A DNA stretch of 64,000 nt from Rhynchonema sp. JSB1_4 (Eukaryota; Nematoda; Chromadorea; Monhysterida; Xyalidae): positions 1 through 64,000 of the forward strand of contig JASAMV010003076.1 of NCBI GenBank assembly GCA_030248065.1, given 5' to 3'. Below are positions 11,214 to 20,427 of the stretch, in pieces. A model generated the notes under the pieces. The model did no database searches. It was given only the letters and a program-made list of their open reading frames with translations, and was not told the origin of the DNA. Position numbers and translations under genes: made by a program. Positions within the stretch are counted from its first letter, which is position 1, and every line of letters begins with the position of its first letter.

Positions 11214-13337
11214 TCACTTGTTGCCTTCCTTGGTCTCCAACAGCAACATCAGCGTGTCGCCGGACGCGAACCCTTGACGTACACTCGTGCAGTAACCCAA
11301 CAATTGGGATTCGCAGTTGATCACTTGTGGTGTCTGATCTGAAATAATCCGCATGTCAGAACCAATGGACCATGAAAACATTCCTTCATCTTCCGTTACA
11401 ATATAGCCACCTGTTACTGTGAAACATCACTGTCACGTTGTGAACGAGCAAATACGTAGATTACAAAACCATTGATTCATATGCAACAAAGATGTGCCCG
11501 AAATTTGGCTCTGCTATGCTGACCATTAATCGCCGGGTCCCCATGCGCTGAATCATCGGGCTCAACCTGAAACATTTTAGCCATAAACAAACCAACACGG
11601 CAAGTACAAGATTGCGGTCGGGTAGCTCAAGCGGTAGGCGTTCTGCACATTTTGCAGCAGGCCAGGAGCCACAGCGTACGGACCAGCCAACTCGTAGATC
11701 ACACTGTGGCCCTTCGCCTTCTGTCGCAGTTCGAGTCGCAGCTCGATGGCGGTCGATTTGCTGGTGGCACCCTGAACGGAAGATTGAGGCTCGCAAAGCT
11801 TTGACCACTGATTTTAATCCCCAAACCGTTTCACTGGCAAGTGGTAAAAAACTGAGCCAAAAGCAGAGGCGAAAACGCATAAACTTCATCACAAGGGTTG
11901 GAGAGTGAACTCTTACTGATTTTTACCGCCAGCGGTGGACAAGTGATGGCGTAAAAGTTCGGTGGAACAAAGTTCGGGCATTTCGCGTCTTTAGAATTGC
12001 CAACTTCTTTTGTGCTCGTTCCTTAAACGCCTGCCATTATGCTTGTTAAACTATCACATGGGATACCGTACCTGGTCGCATCGCGACACAACTGATGTTT
12101 CATTCATGGCTTGTTGATCAACCACGCAGTCGATGACATTTCGGATTGAGTCTTGTGGCACTGGGCTGTAAACATAGAAATACGCACAGTCATCTCACAA
12201 AACCGCAATGAAATCTAATGTTCGATACACCCACCTGCCAGCAGTGATTCTCAGCAGCTCCGACTGCTTTGACTTGAAGCGATCGAACTGTGTGATGAGC
12301 GCACAAGGCAGATTTCTCATCAGCACGTGACCCTTGAATATTGATAATAATTGAATGACACTCGCAACTTGGTCGGTGTCGATAACGAAACTCAATGGAT
12401 GATCGAACCTGCTGACTGGCTGACAGCGCTTCCAAGCGCGACACGATTTGAGTGGAGATTCTGAATGAACATACAAGTAAAGCTCTGCAGGGATCAGACT
12501 ACAATCCAACAAAACTCGAAAGCAGCAGACGCACCGCAGCTGCAGCGCCAGCACTTTCCATGCCTCGACTTGGTGCCCGGCGTGACGACAGCAATGCGTG
12601 TCTGGGGTTGACACAGGTGAGACGCCAAAGAATCGCGCTACGGACATCCACGTTTGACACAGCTCGGCTTTGGCCAACGCCAGCGAGCAGATGTCGGCCG
12701 GGCAATCGCATACTTTCTCGACTTTCGCCTAAACGCAGCTTATATAATTGCTCGGTTGCGCATAGCAAAAATTCAAGAACAAAGGATGCAAGCAAAACGA
12801 ACGAACTCCCTTGGCCACTATCACGCGATTCGGTGCATGACTGCAATACCAACATTTCAGTCGGTAGTAGACCAGCGTGTTGTTGCGATCGTCGAGCTTC
12901 AGCCAAATATGCATAAAGTTCTGTGAATCGATGTAGACGAAATACTGACTGATGTGTGCGCCTTCACCGAACATTGCAATGAAATTGTGCCAATAGACGA
13001 TGCCCGGGGGGTGATCTGCAAAAGACAAAACACCCTTTTTGGCTCCAATGCCTAAGCATATAGGTGTAATTTGAGTTAGGTTGCTTCAGACCAACACAAA
13101 AGTGGATGTGTGCCCTGTGGGAAAGTTGGCCTAACTAGCTCATAAACCGCTCACGCGATTACGCAGACTGCAAAGGTGAATTGCACACGGATCGATGCAC
13201 CTTTAGATGATTTTCTTTGTGTGCGCAGAATCAATCACATGAAAAGCTACACCGCAGAAAACGGATCCCCCGGTAAACTTACTACAGATGGGATCGTCGC
13301 AACCCTGATCCCCGCCAGCGCGGTCCACAAATGACAT
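11214..13337 (-). CDS. Unrecognised eight-exon gene, about 290 residues
   Basis: A closed, in-phase exon chain with no family I can name. Exons: 13283-13337 (ATG 13335-13337, after an in-frame upstream stop), 12873-13015, 12624-12728, 12235-12419, 12072-12165, 11649-11771, 11524-11566, 11214-11338 (stop TGA 11214-11216). An alternative with exons 12854-13015 and 12235-12460 also keeps phase. Readable segments include GCDDPICNHPPGIVYWHNF, ISQYFVYIDSQNFMHIW, CPADICSLALAKAELCQTWM, ALITQFDRFKSKQSELLRI, HSVIYELAGPYAVAPGL and NCESQLLGYCTSVRQG. It is cysteine-rich but has no clear signal peptide or transmembrane segment. The exon chain is well supported; the function is unknown. Confidence 0.6.
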
Positions 13338-14222
13338 GACTGGGCAGCAGGAGCAGGTGGTCAGGCAGCAGAAAGTTCGTCACGTGGTTCAAATTTGGTT
13401 GATGAGGGCAAAACCAGCAGAGTTGGTCAAGTCAAGTACCTCGGCGATTGATTGGTGGGTATGATGTCGAGTAAGGAAGTCCGGGCGAAATAGTCGAGTT
13501 TTGTTGATTGGCTGATGATCGAGATGCAGAGAAAAATGAATGAAAACAACGAAAGCTTTTGATTCATGACCAATAGACGCAACTGTCATATCTCCATTTA
13601 CCGTAATCCCTATTTTTTCACTGTAACACACAATGCATAGCCGTTTTTATATCTGCACTGAAAGTGAATCGGTGACCTGTAACTGTGAGGGACACGGGAG
13701 GGGGCCCAGCACAGGGTGGAACGTAGACTCACTCATAATGTGGAACAAGTGGGGTCAAATACGTTATTTTTTGACAAAAAATGAAGAAAATTCCGGTTGG
13801 GTTTTTTACGGAAATCTATATTCTGCGTAAAAAAAACAGGAAAAAACGGTTCTTTTCCGTCCGCAAACCATGCATTTATTTGTACATTTCGATCGCATTC
13901 TGCCAAAGGCAGTCTACTAACTAAAATACGGTTGCGACTCAGGCCAAAATACTACCTCTAACCACAAAGATCGTGTCGAGTCGAGACCATTTTACTTTTT
14001 TGTCTATGAGTTGCGTGTTGGCGCCAATACCAACAAACAGCACGACGTTCTGGTGGTCAACGCGCACGATAACAACTTCCAGCTTGCGGGATCAGGCAAA
14101 AACGTGTCAAAGTTTGCCTGTGGAATCTAACAATAACAATGTTTCACACGCTCGCTGTGAGCTTTGCGCTGCCAGCATGTTAACGAAACAGTTCACTATG
14201 TTTGCGACTGGGTGTCCTACTT
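13338..14222. other. Mostly non-coding; one possible plus-strand exon at 13970-14130
   Basis: The stretch 13970-14130 (after AAAG) reads RPFYFFVYELRVGANTNKQ, then DVLVVNAHDNNFQLAGSG and FACGI before TAA, with codon use that looks coding. No partner exon, start or polyadenylation signal was found, so this could be a gene fragment or chance. Nothing else is supported here. Confidence 0.25.
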
Positions 14223-15062
14223 CGTGCTGGGAAGACTGTTTACATAGTATAAAGCGTATAAAGCTGATAAACCCGACTCAGGTGAGCTGGGGAGAAGACT
14301 GATTACGGATTAAAAAATAAAACGGACAAACCCGAATCGGTAGTGGGACGATTCGTTCCTAGTGATCTGTGGTCCAAATTGGATGCAGCTGTTTTCGAAA
14401 GACCGCGCGTAAAGGTGGAGTTATACTTGTCCATTTTGGGCTTGTAGACAATGAGGACAAATTTTTGCTATGGTTATACTTTCTGATAGAGTTGGAGCAC
14501 AAATTTCGACCAGCGTAAAAGTTGTTCATTTGGTGCAGGGAAACAACTTTTACGCTGGTCGAAATTAGTGCATCAACTCTATCACAAATACGATTCAAAC
14601 AAAAATTTGTCCTCATTGTCTACAAGCCCAAAATGGACAAGTATAACTCCAGCTTAAGGTTTCACGTCAATGATTATTTACCTCGGTGTTTGACGGGCCT
14701 GTGATGTTTCATTCGACTCAGGCTGGAGCCTAAGCCTAAGCCTATTGGTTCGCCTGCTTTCAATGTTCATTTGCCACTCATATTGTTCGTCTTGTCACTT
14801 TATCCATGTGCAATATCAACTGTGCATTTCATTCTTTGCTCGTAAAAAATTATTGATAGCATTAACTGGCATTGCTATAAATTTAGGCTTATTTTCAGGC
14901 TTAGGCTTCAGCTTGGGATTAGGCTTAGGGTCCAGCCTTAGCCACATGAAACATCACAGACATTACAATACAAACCCGAGACGTGAAACATTAGTGAAAC
15001 ACTGCTATTTGCTGCTGCATCCAATAGGGACCAGATCCCTACCCCAGCTCGCGCGCCACGCC
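14223..15062. repeat. Dispersed repeat, copy 2 (occupied and extended form)
   Basis: Second copy of the repeat at 6505-6905, interrupted by the 242-base element 14413-14654. It also has an extra internal stretch (about 14745-14940) flanked by GCCTAAGCCTAAGCC and its near-complement GGCTTAGGCTTCAGC, absent from copy 1. Outer blocks keep the same order as copy 1 and end in CCAGCTCGCGCGCCACGCC. Confidence 0.75.
14413..14654. mobile_element. Palindromic MITE with TAA target duplication
   Basis: 242 bases, almost fully self-complementary. The ends are AGGTGGAGTTATACTTGTCC and the complement of AGCTGGAGTTATACTTGTCC, and the arms continue through GGGCTTGTAGACAATGAGG to a centre near 14530. TAA flanks both sides (14410-14412 and 14655-14657), while the empty copy at 6.7 kb has a single GCGCGTAACG. 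A three-base TWA duplication is characteristic of PIF/Harbinger-type insertion. The inner sequence TTCGACCAGCGTAAAAGTTG also occurs as smaller foldbacks elsewhere in the window. Confidence 0.9.
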
Positions 15063-15104
15063 GCACCGGCCATACGCACGTTCCGCCTAATTCAGTCAGC
15101 GTAA

Positions 15105-15310
15105 TCAGTCTTCTCCCCAGCTGCCCAGCCCAGGGAGGCTGATACTGATTATATTCGTGCTACAGCGCGCGTAATCAGCCTTCTTGAAGTTGGGCCCTGG
15201 GGGAAGGGTGATTATGCAGTACTTTAATTTGTAATCAGTCTCCCCCCAGAGCCTCTGCATGGTGTACTGATTACATTGGTAATCACCCTGGTATGCCATC
15301 ATCCCTCCAT
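15105..15310. repeat. GTAATCAGTCT-bearing repeat patch
   Basis: GTAATCAG followed by CT/CC-rich sequence occurs at 15102, 15170 and 15232, and the complement CTGATTAC occurs at 15275. The same GACTGATTA core appears inside the dispersed repeats at 6.5 and 14.3 kb. Probably a rearranged relative of that family. Confidence 0.45.
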
Positions 15311-15566
15311 CAACCAACAGTCCTCCTCAGAACAAAAAACGAATTGAAAGAGATTGCCGCCACTTTTTACATAGATTACAACGCGGTTCGCGGACACGAC
15401 GATTATAGGACACGAGGGACGGAGATAGAATTCAAAGATTAGGAAAACTCCGGAACGGCCGGGCCCGGCCCGACAAAAAGTCCAAGGCCCAAAAAGCCCG
15501 AGTCCAAAATCGCGGCCCAGACCGAGCCCAAAATCGCGGCCCAGAACCGAGCGGTACAGTAGGCAG

Positions 15567-15956
15567 CAGTGTAGTGTAGTTCCTGGTCCGGAGGGGGAGA
15601 TAGCGGACCCCCCGGTTTTTTTCGGAGGGGGACATAGTGTACCCCCGAGGGGGGAAGGGGGGAAGACCCAAATTCGGGAAAAAGTCACTTTTTGAGGTAG
15701 AAAATTTGACCTATTTTTGCCCTTTTTTTAAAAATTTTTCGTAAAAAGGGTATTTTGGCAACTTTTGAGAACATTGACCTGAAAATCACACATTTTAAGC
15801 CTAAAAATGCTTATTTTAGGCCTAAAAATGGCCATTTTAGGCAAAAATTGGGGGAGATAGTGTACCCGGAGGGGGAGATAGGGGGATAAGTGGACCCCCC
15901 GAGGTAGAGATAGCGTACCCGTGGGGGGCACCCCCCTCCCCCCAGGAACTACACTG
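15567..15956. mobile_element. hAT-like non-autonomous element, G/C-run rich
   Basis: Terminal inverted repeats end in CAGTGTAG...GTTCCTGG on the left and CCAGGAACTACACTG on the right. Flanks GTAGGCAG and GTAGCTGG match at six of eight positions, so the duplication is probable but eroded. The interior has GGGGGAGATAGxGxACCCCC modules and is not coding. A GTGTAGTTCCTGGGGGG end is also present at 29231. Confidence 0.65.
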
Positions 15957-15981
15957 GTAGCTGGTAGGTATAGGTAGGCAT

Positions 15982-16769
15982 CAGAGGTCGCAATCGGGCC
16001 GGGCCGGGCCGGGCCGCGATTTTGGGCTTTTGGCTCGGGCCGAGCCGGGCCAGAGATTTGGAGGGTCGGGCCGGGCCGGGCACGCCGGCCCGAAGCTTCT
16101 GAAGTGACTTTACTGAAAAAGTAGGGATTTTTTTGTTACAAAATACTAAAACTTCTGACGGATTCGGCATGTAAGTGATCAGTATTGTCTATCAGACGAC
16201 TTTTTCATGGAAAACAATCAGTGGTGTGGCTACCCAGGCGTGCAATCAACCTACTGTACCACCAGAAAGGCCTACAATCAACAACCTACCTGCTGTACCG
16301 GCCGAGCTAGGGGGAACACAATTTTTATGTCTAAATTTTGATGAAAATGTGCTCTAAAACGCCAATTTCGCGCGCAGCGCGCGATTTTTCGCCTATTTGG
16401 AGTGAAAAATATCGATTTTATAGCAACCTACTCCTACTGTACCAGCCGGGGGCGGCTACCTACCTACTGTACCAGGATGGCGCGTCAATCTATACCTACC
16501 TATGTACCTAAGGGGTGCCCCACCCCCCAGCCACACCATTGAAAACAATTTATTTTCAACCAAAAAAATAGATTCAAAAATCGCAAAAATTATGACAAAA
16601 ATTGGGTTAAAATCTGAGCCAAAAAATCGGGCTGGGCCGGGCCGGGCCGGAGATTTGGAGGGCCGGGCCGGGCCGGAGATTTGGGGGTTCGGGTCGGGCC
16701 GGGCCGGGCCGGATATTTGGGGCTCGGGCCGGGCCGTGCCGGCCAAACCCGGCCCGATTGCGACCTCTG
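15982..16769. repeat. GGCCCG-rich inverted-repeat unit A
   Basis: Begins CAGAGGTCGCAATCGGGCC and ends GGCCCGATTGCGACCTCTG. It contains arrays of GGGCCGGGCC and the string TTGAAAACAATTTATTTTC. It is an inverted copy of 17006-17779. Within the pair lie termini CAGTGGTGTGGCTACCCAGG (16212) and the complement of CAGTGGTGTAGCTACCCAGG (ending 17526). Confidence 0.8.
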
Positions 16770-17005
16770 CTACCTACCGTACCGGCCGAGCTAGGGGGGG
16801 GGACAAACTTTTTGTCTAAATTTTTGATGAAAATGTGCTCTAAAACGCCAATTTCGCGGATGGCCGTCGAAAATCCCGAAAAAAAATCCGGATTTTTTTC
16901 GGGATTTTCGACCCCACCCATTTCGCGCGCAGCGCGCGATTTTTCGCCTATTTGGAGTGAAAAATATCGATTTTATACCATTTTGAGCCAAAAATAGCAA
17001 CCTAC

Positions 17006-17779
17006 CAGAGGTCGCAATCGGGCCGGGTTTGGCCGGCCCGGCCCGGCCCGAGCCCCCAAATCTCCGGCCCGGCCCGACCCGTACCCCCAAATCTCCGGCC
17101 CGGCCCGGCCCGAACCCCCAAATCTCCGGCCCGGCCCGGCCCGAATTTTTTGGCTCAGATTTTAACCCAATTTTTGTCATAATTTTTGCGATTTTTTTGA
17201 ACCTATTTTTTTGGTTGAAAACAACGGTGTTCAGGGGTGGGGTACCCCCTAGGTACAGTAGGTAGGTAGGTTGACGCTCCATCCTGGTACACTAGGTAGG
17301 TCGCCGCCCGGCGGCTAGTACAGTAAGTTGCGATTTTTGGCTCAAAATGGTATATAAAATCGGTACTTTTCACTCCAAATTAGCGTTTTAGAGCACATTT
17401 TCTTCAAAATTTCGACCGAAAAAATTTTGTTCCCCCTTAGCCCGGCCGGTACAGTAGGTAGGTTGCCGTCCCACATTTTTGGTGGTACTGTAGGTGGCCG
17501 CCCCGCCTGGGTAGCTACACCACTGGTTGAAAATACATTGTTTTCCATGAAATGGTCGTCAGATAGAGACAATACTGATCACTTGCTTGCCGAATCCGTC
17601 AGAAATTTTAGTATTTTTGACAAAAAAATCCCTACTTTTTCAGTAAAATAAGTCACTTCAGAAGCTTCGGGCCGGGGTGCCCGGCCCGGCCCGGCCCGAC
17701 CCTCCAAATCTCCGGCCCGGCCCGGCCCGAGCCAAAAGCCCAAAATCGCGGCCCGGCCCGGCCCGATTGCGACCTCTGC
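17006..17779. repeat. GGCCCG-rich inverted-repeat unit B
   Basis: The reverse-orientation partner of unit A with the same ends, separated from it by about 236 bases that contain CCGTACCGGCCGAGCTAGGG. Shared internal landmarks, in mirrored order, include GAAGCTTC, a run reading GTAGGGATTTTTTTGT, and GGGTTAAAATCTGAGCC. A shorter relative lies at about 48135-48200. The open frames across this region are artefacts of the repeat. Confidence 0.8.
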
Positions 17780-17790
17780 AACCTACTGTA

Positions 17791-17941
17791 CAGTGTAGTG
17801 GCAGGCAAATGGTTGCAAGCCAGGTACCCTTGGGGGGCACTTACCCTTCCCCCCATCCCCCAAGGGGTGGTTGCAAGGTACCGTACCTACTCCTTAGGGG
17901 GAATCCCCCCATCCCCCCAGCCACTACACTGCTACTGTACC
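17791..17941. mobile_element. 151-base hAT-like MITE
   Basis: Termini CAGTGTAGTGGC and GCCACTACACTG, flanked by a perfect eight-base duplication CTACTGTA (17783-17790 and 17942-17949). The interior carries GGTACCCTTGGGGGGCA-type modules. Eight-base duplications and CAGTG ends are hAT-superfamily hallmarks. Confidence 0.88.
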
Positions 17942-18099
17942 ATTTGTGAAAATCGCCCATTTTTTTACCTCCAAAATGCTCAAAATCGCTTGCTGGCGCA
18001 AGCATAGCCCCAAAATGACCCAATTTTTTGCGCTTTCCACACCGATTTTGCTCGATTTTCCTCTAAAAATTGACCTTTTTTGAACAACCCCCTGGGTAT

Positions 18100-18350
18100 C
18101 CGAGATTTTTATTTTAGGGAGCAACCCGCCTGGTATCCGAGATTTTCATTTTGGGTATCCGGTATCCGAAAATTTTGGACTTGGGTATCCGGCATTCTGA
18201 CTTTTTGATTTCCCAACGACACCACTGCTTGTGAGAGGTATGATTTAGAGTGGTGAGTGGTTCAACCCCCCCCAACCCCCCGGGTTTTGCAGTAGGTAAG
18301 TACTGAGAGCGGTAGCCCCAACCCCCTGCCACTACTATGGGTCCGAACAT
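18100..18350. repeat. GGGTATCCG short-repeat patch
   Basis: The strings GGGTATCCG and TATCCGAGATTTT recur four or five times between about 18090 and 18195, next to CCCCCCAACCCCCC runs. Non-coding. Confidence 0.5.
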
Positions 18351-18479
18351 AGGACCAAAATTTGATTCGAACCAAAACTCATCCGTTTTGTGTTACAATT
18401 TTTTGGGAAAGGTAAAATAAAAAAACCGATAAAAAACCACCTTGAAAAATAAATGGAAAAGTATTCGGGCCTGGGGTCA

Positions 18480-18895
18480 GAGGTCGGGGGGGGGGGGGTA
18501 CCCGACACCCGACATCTGGAAGTACTCGACACCCGACATCTGAGAAAAAAGCCGACACCCGACACCCAATTTTTGAAAAAAAACCGACACCCGACATCTG
18601 TTTTTGGATCAAAAACAGGCAAATTTTTGCTCATTTGCTTCATTAGTGAAATTTTTTGGCTCAAGTTACTGAATTCAAGTATTTTCGCACGAAATAAACA
18701 CCAAAATGTCACATTCTGCGTCTTCGAAAACATTTGGTTCGAAGAAAATTTTCTCTCAAAATTCTCTCAGCAAAACTGATGTTTTGAACCGTAAGTGTCG
18801 GGTGTCGTCGGGTCCCAAGAAACCCGACACCCGACATCTGGAGGTACCCGACACCTACACTTTTTTGGCACCCGACACCCGACATCTCTCTCACC
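18480..18895. repeat. CCCGACACCCGACATCTG minisatellite element
   Basis: Irregular copies of ACCCGACACCCGACATCTG flank a unique core (about 18610-18780, including AAATGTCACATTCTGCGTC). The reverse complement of the same arrangement occurs at about 60355-60705 in a TRMT13 intron. Ends resemble GGGGTCAGAGGTCGGGG here and GGTTAGAGG / CCTCTAACC in the other copy. Confidence 0.75.
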
Positions 18896-19167
18896 TTATT
18901 CGGGCCTCGGAAAAAAACGGTTAATAAAAATAAAGAACCGGTATTTTCGCAGCTATACACTCTCTGGAAATTTATCCTCTGGAAATTGTTCGGGGTTTTC
19001 GCAAAGTATAAAAAACCGTTTCTTTGCAACCATGCCTTGCCTTGCCAAATTGTAACTTCCACATTCCACGCATGATGTTACAATTGTTTTACTATCTTGT
19101 TGCAGGTAAAAGCACGTCCAGATAATTAAAAACAACAGCAAACCACTGCAAGTACTCTGGACTCAAA

Positions 19168-20427
19168 ATGGTAAGCCCTACTTCGGTCTTCAAGCAAGGG
19201 CGGATCCAGGGGCACGGGGCCATGGCCCCCTTTGGTCCATTGGAAGGAAGAAGGAAAAAGAACCCCCCAAAATCGCAGGTTTTCACTCTGATACACTTCA
19301 AAAGACCAAAAATCGCGCGCTGATACACCCATTTTCAATGAATTTTGGCTTTCGCGCGCGCAAAAGTGCCAAAATTTCGCGCGCTTTATCCCATTTTGTA
19401 TGGTATTTGTTGCAAAAAGCGCGAAATTCTAAACAAGCACTGGATAACAATGACTTTTCAAAACTGGAACAAGAACTAGGTAAAAATGGCTTTTTGGATT
19501 TGGGCCCTCCCTTGGCCAAAAGCTGGATCCGCCACTATCTTCAAGTTTGTTTTTTCGTCGAGCTTCCTTTGATTCGTTTAGTCCTCAACCCAGCCTCAGG
19601 ATCAGCCTTCGGAGAGGTGTGCTGTACTAACTTCCCTACGCCAATTGCGATATGTTATGTTTTAGGGGGAAGCCAAAAGATTTTCAGCTTCCTTTAAGAC
19701 GATTTTGTGAAACCGTTACAAGAGACCGGCTCGACATGTGAAATCTCGTCCCAGAGTAGTCGTCGCCGACTAAAGTTGTCGCTGTTTCTAAAACTTGGCT
19801 TATTTTGCAGACGAAGGGCACATCGTCATTTGGCAAACGCCACAACAAAACGCACACGTTGTGCAGAAGATGCGGCCGATCGTCGTATCACATCCAGGTC
19901 GGTTGTTCGCGGTAGTCTGCTGCTGATCACTCAACTTTTAGTATTGCAACTTGGGTAGTACTTCGCCACCTTCGGATAACCATCGATACAATTGCAGAAA
20001 CATCGTTGCGCGGCATGTGGCTATCCGTCGAAGCGTAAGCGCCAATACAACTGGTCGGAGAAGGCCAAACGTCGTCATACCACTGGCACCGGACGCATCC
20101 GACATCTGAAGCTCGTACATCGACGCTTCCGGTCAGTTTGTCCGGACGATTGGGGCATTTCTTAAAGTTGATGGTCCGTGATGAATTCAGCCTAATTTAT
20201 CTGACACCTCTTATGTTAGCGGGACAGTGGATGTTCTGCGCTGATCTGAAACAGCTTTTCTGAGACTGACATTTGATGTTGGTGATCTATCTTTGCAAAA
20301 GTGTCGGTTTCATGATAGTAACGATGTTTGATTTTTCAGCAACGGTTTCCGTGAGGGCACAGTGGCCAAGTCACGCAAACGCGCCGGTCAACAGCAACCG
20401 CAGAGTCAGGCCGTGGCCACCAAATAG
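19168..20427 (+). CDS. RPL37: 60S ribosomal protein L37 (eL37)
   Basis: Large-subunit ribosomal protein with a C4 zinc finger that binds rRNA. The first coding exon is only the ATG (19168-19170, before GTAAGC). Then come 19811-19897 ([18 protein letters not shown] and [11 protein letters not shown]), 19998-20131 ([30 protein letters not shown]) and 20340-20427 ([14 protein letters not shown], stop TAG). All phases close, giving 103 residues, slightly longer than the usual 92-97 because of a Q-rich tail. The four zinc cysteines are in TLCRRCG and CAACG. Intron 1 carries a hAT-like insertion. Confidence 0.96.
19195..19537. mobile_element. hAT-like element in RPL37 intron 1
   Basis: Flanked by the exact eight-base duplication TCTTCAAG (19187-19194 and 19538-19545). 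Inner ends share GGCGGATCCAG with CTGGATCCGCC. The interior includes TTTTCACTCTGATACACTTC, which is similar to a stretch in the kelch-gene intron near 4130-4180, so the family has older relatives here. Confidence 0.85.

Noticed and set aside
11618..11690. tRNA-like string GGTCGGGTAGCTCAAGCGGTAG on the plus strand
   Set aside because: No consistent acceptor, anticodon and T arms can be folded, and it overlaps a well-phased minus-strand exon (11649-11771).
12452..12926. Long plus-strand open frames opposite the unknown gene
   Set aside because: They are antisense shadows: the minus strand has splice-bounded exons in phase through the same bases.
15982..17282. Arginine/proline/glycine-rich open frames on both strands
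   Set aside because: They arise from GGCCCG arrays in the inverted repeats, are open on both strands at once, and have no splice or start context.
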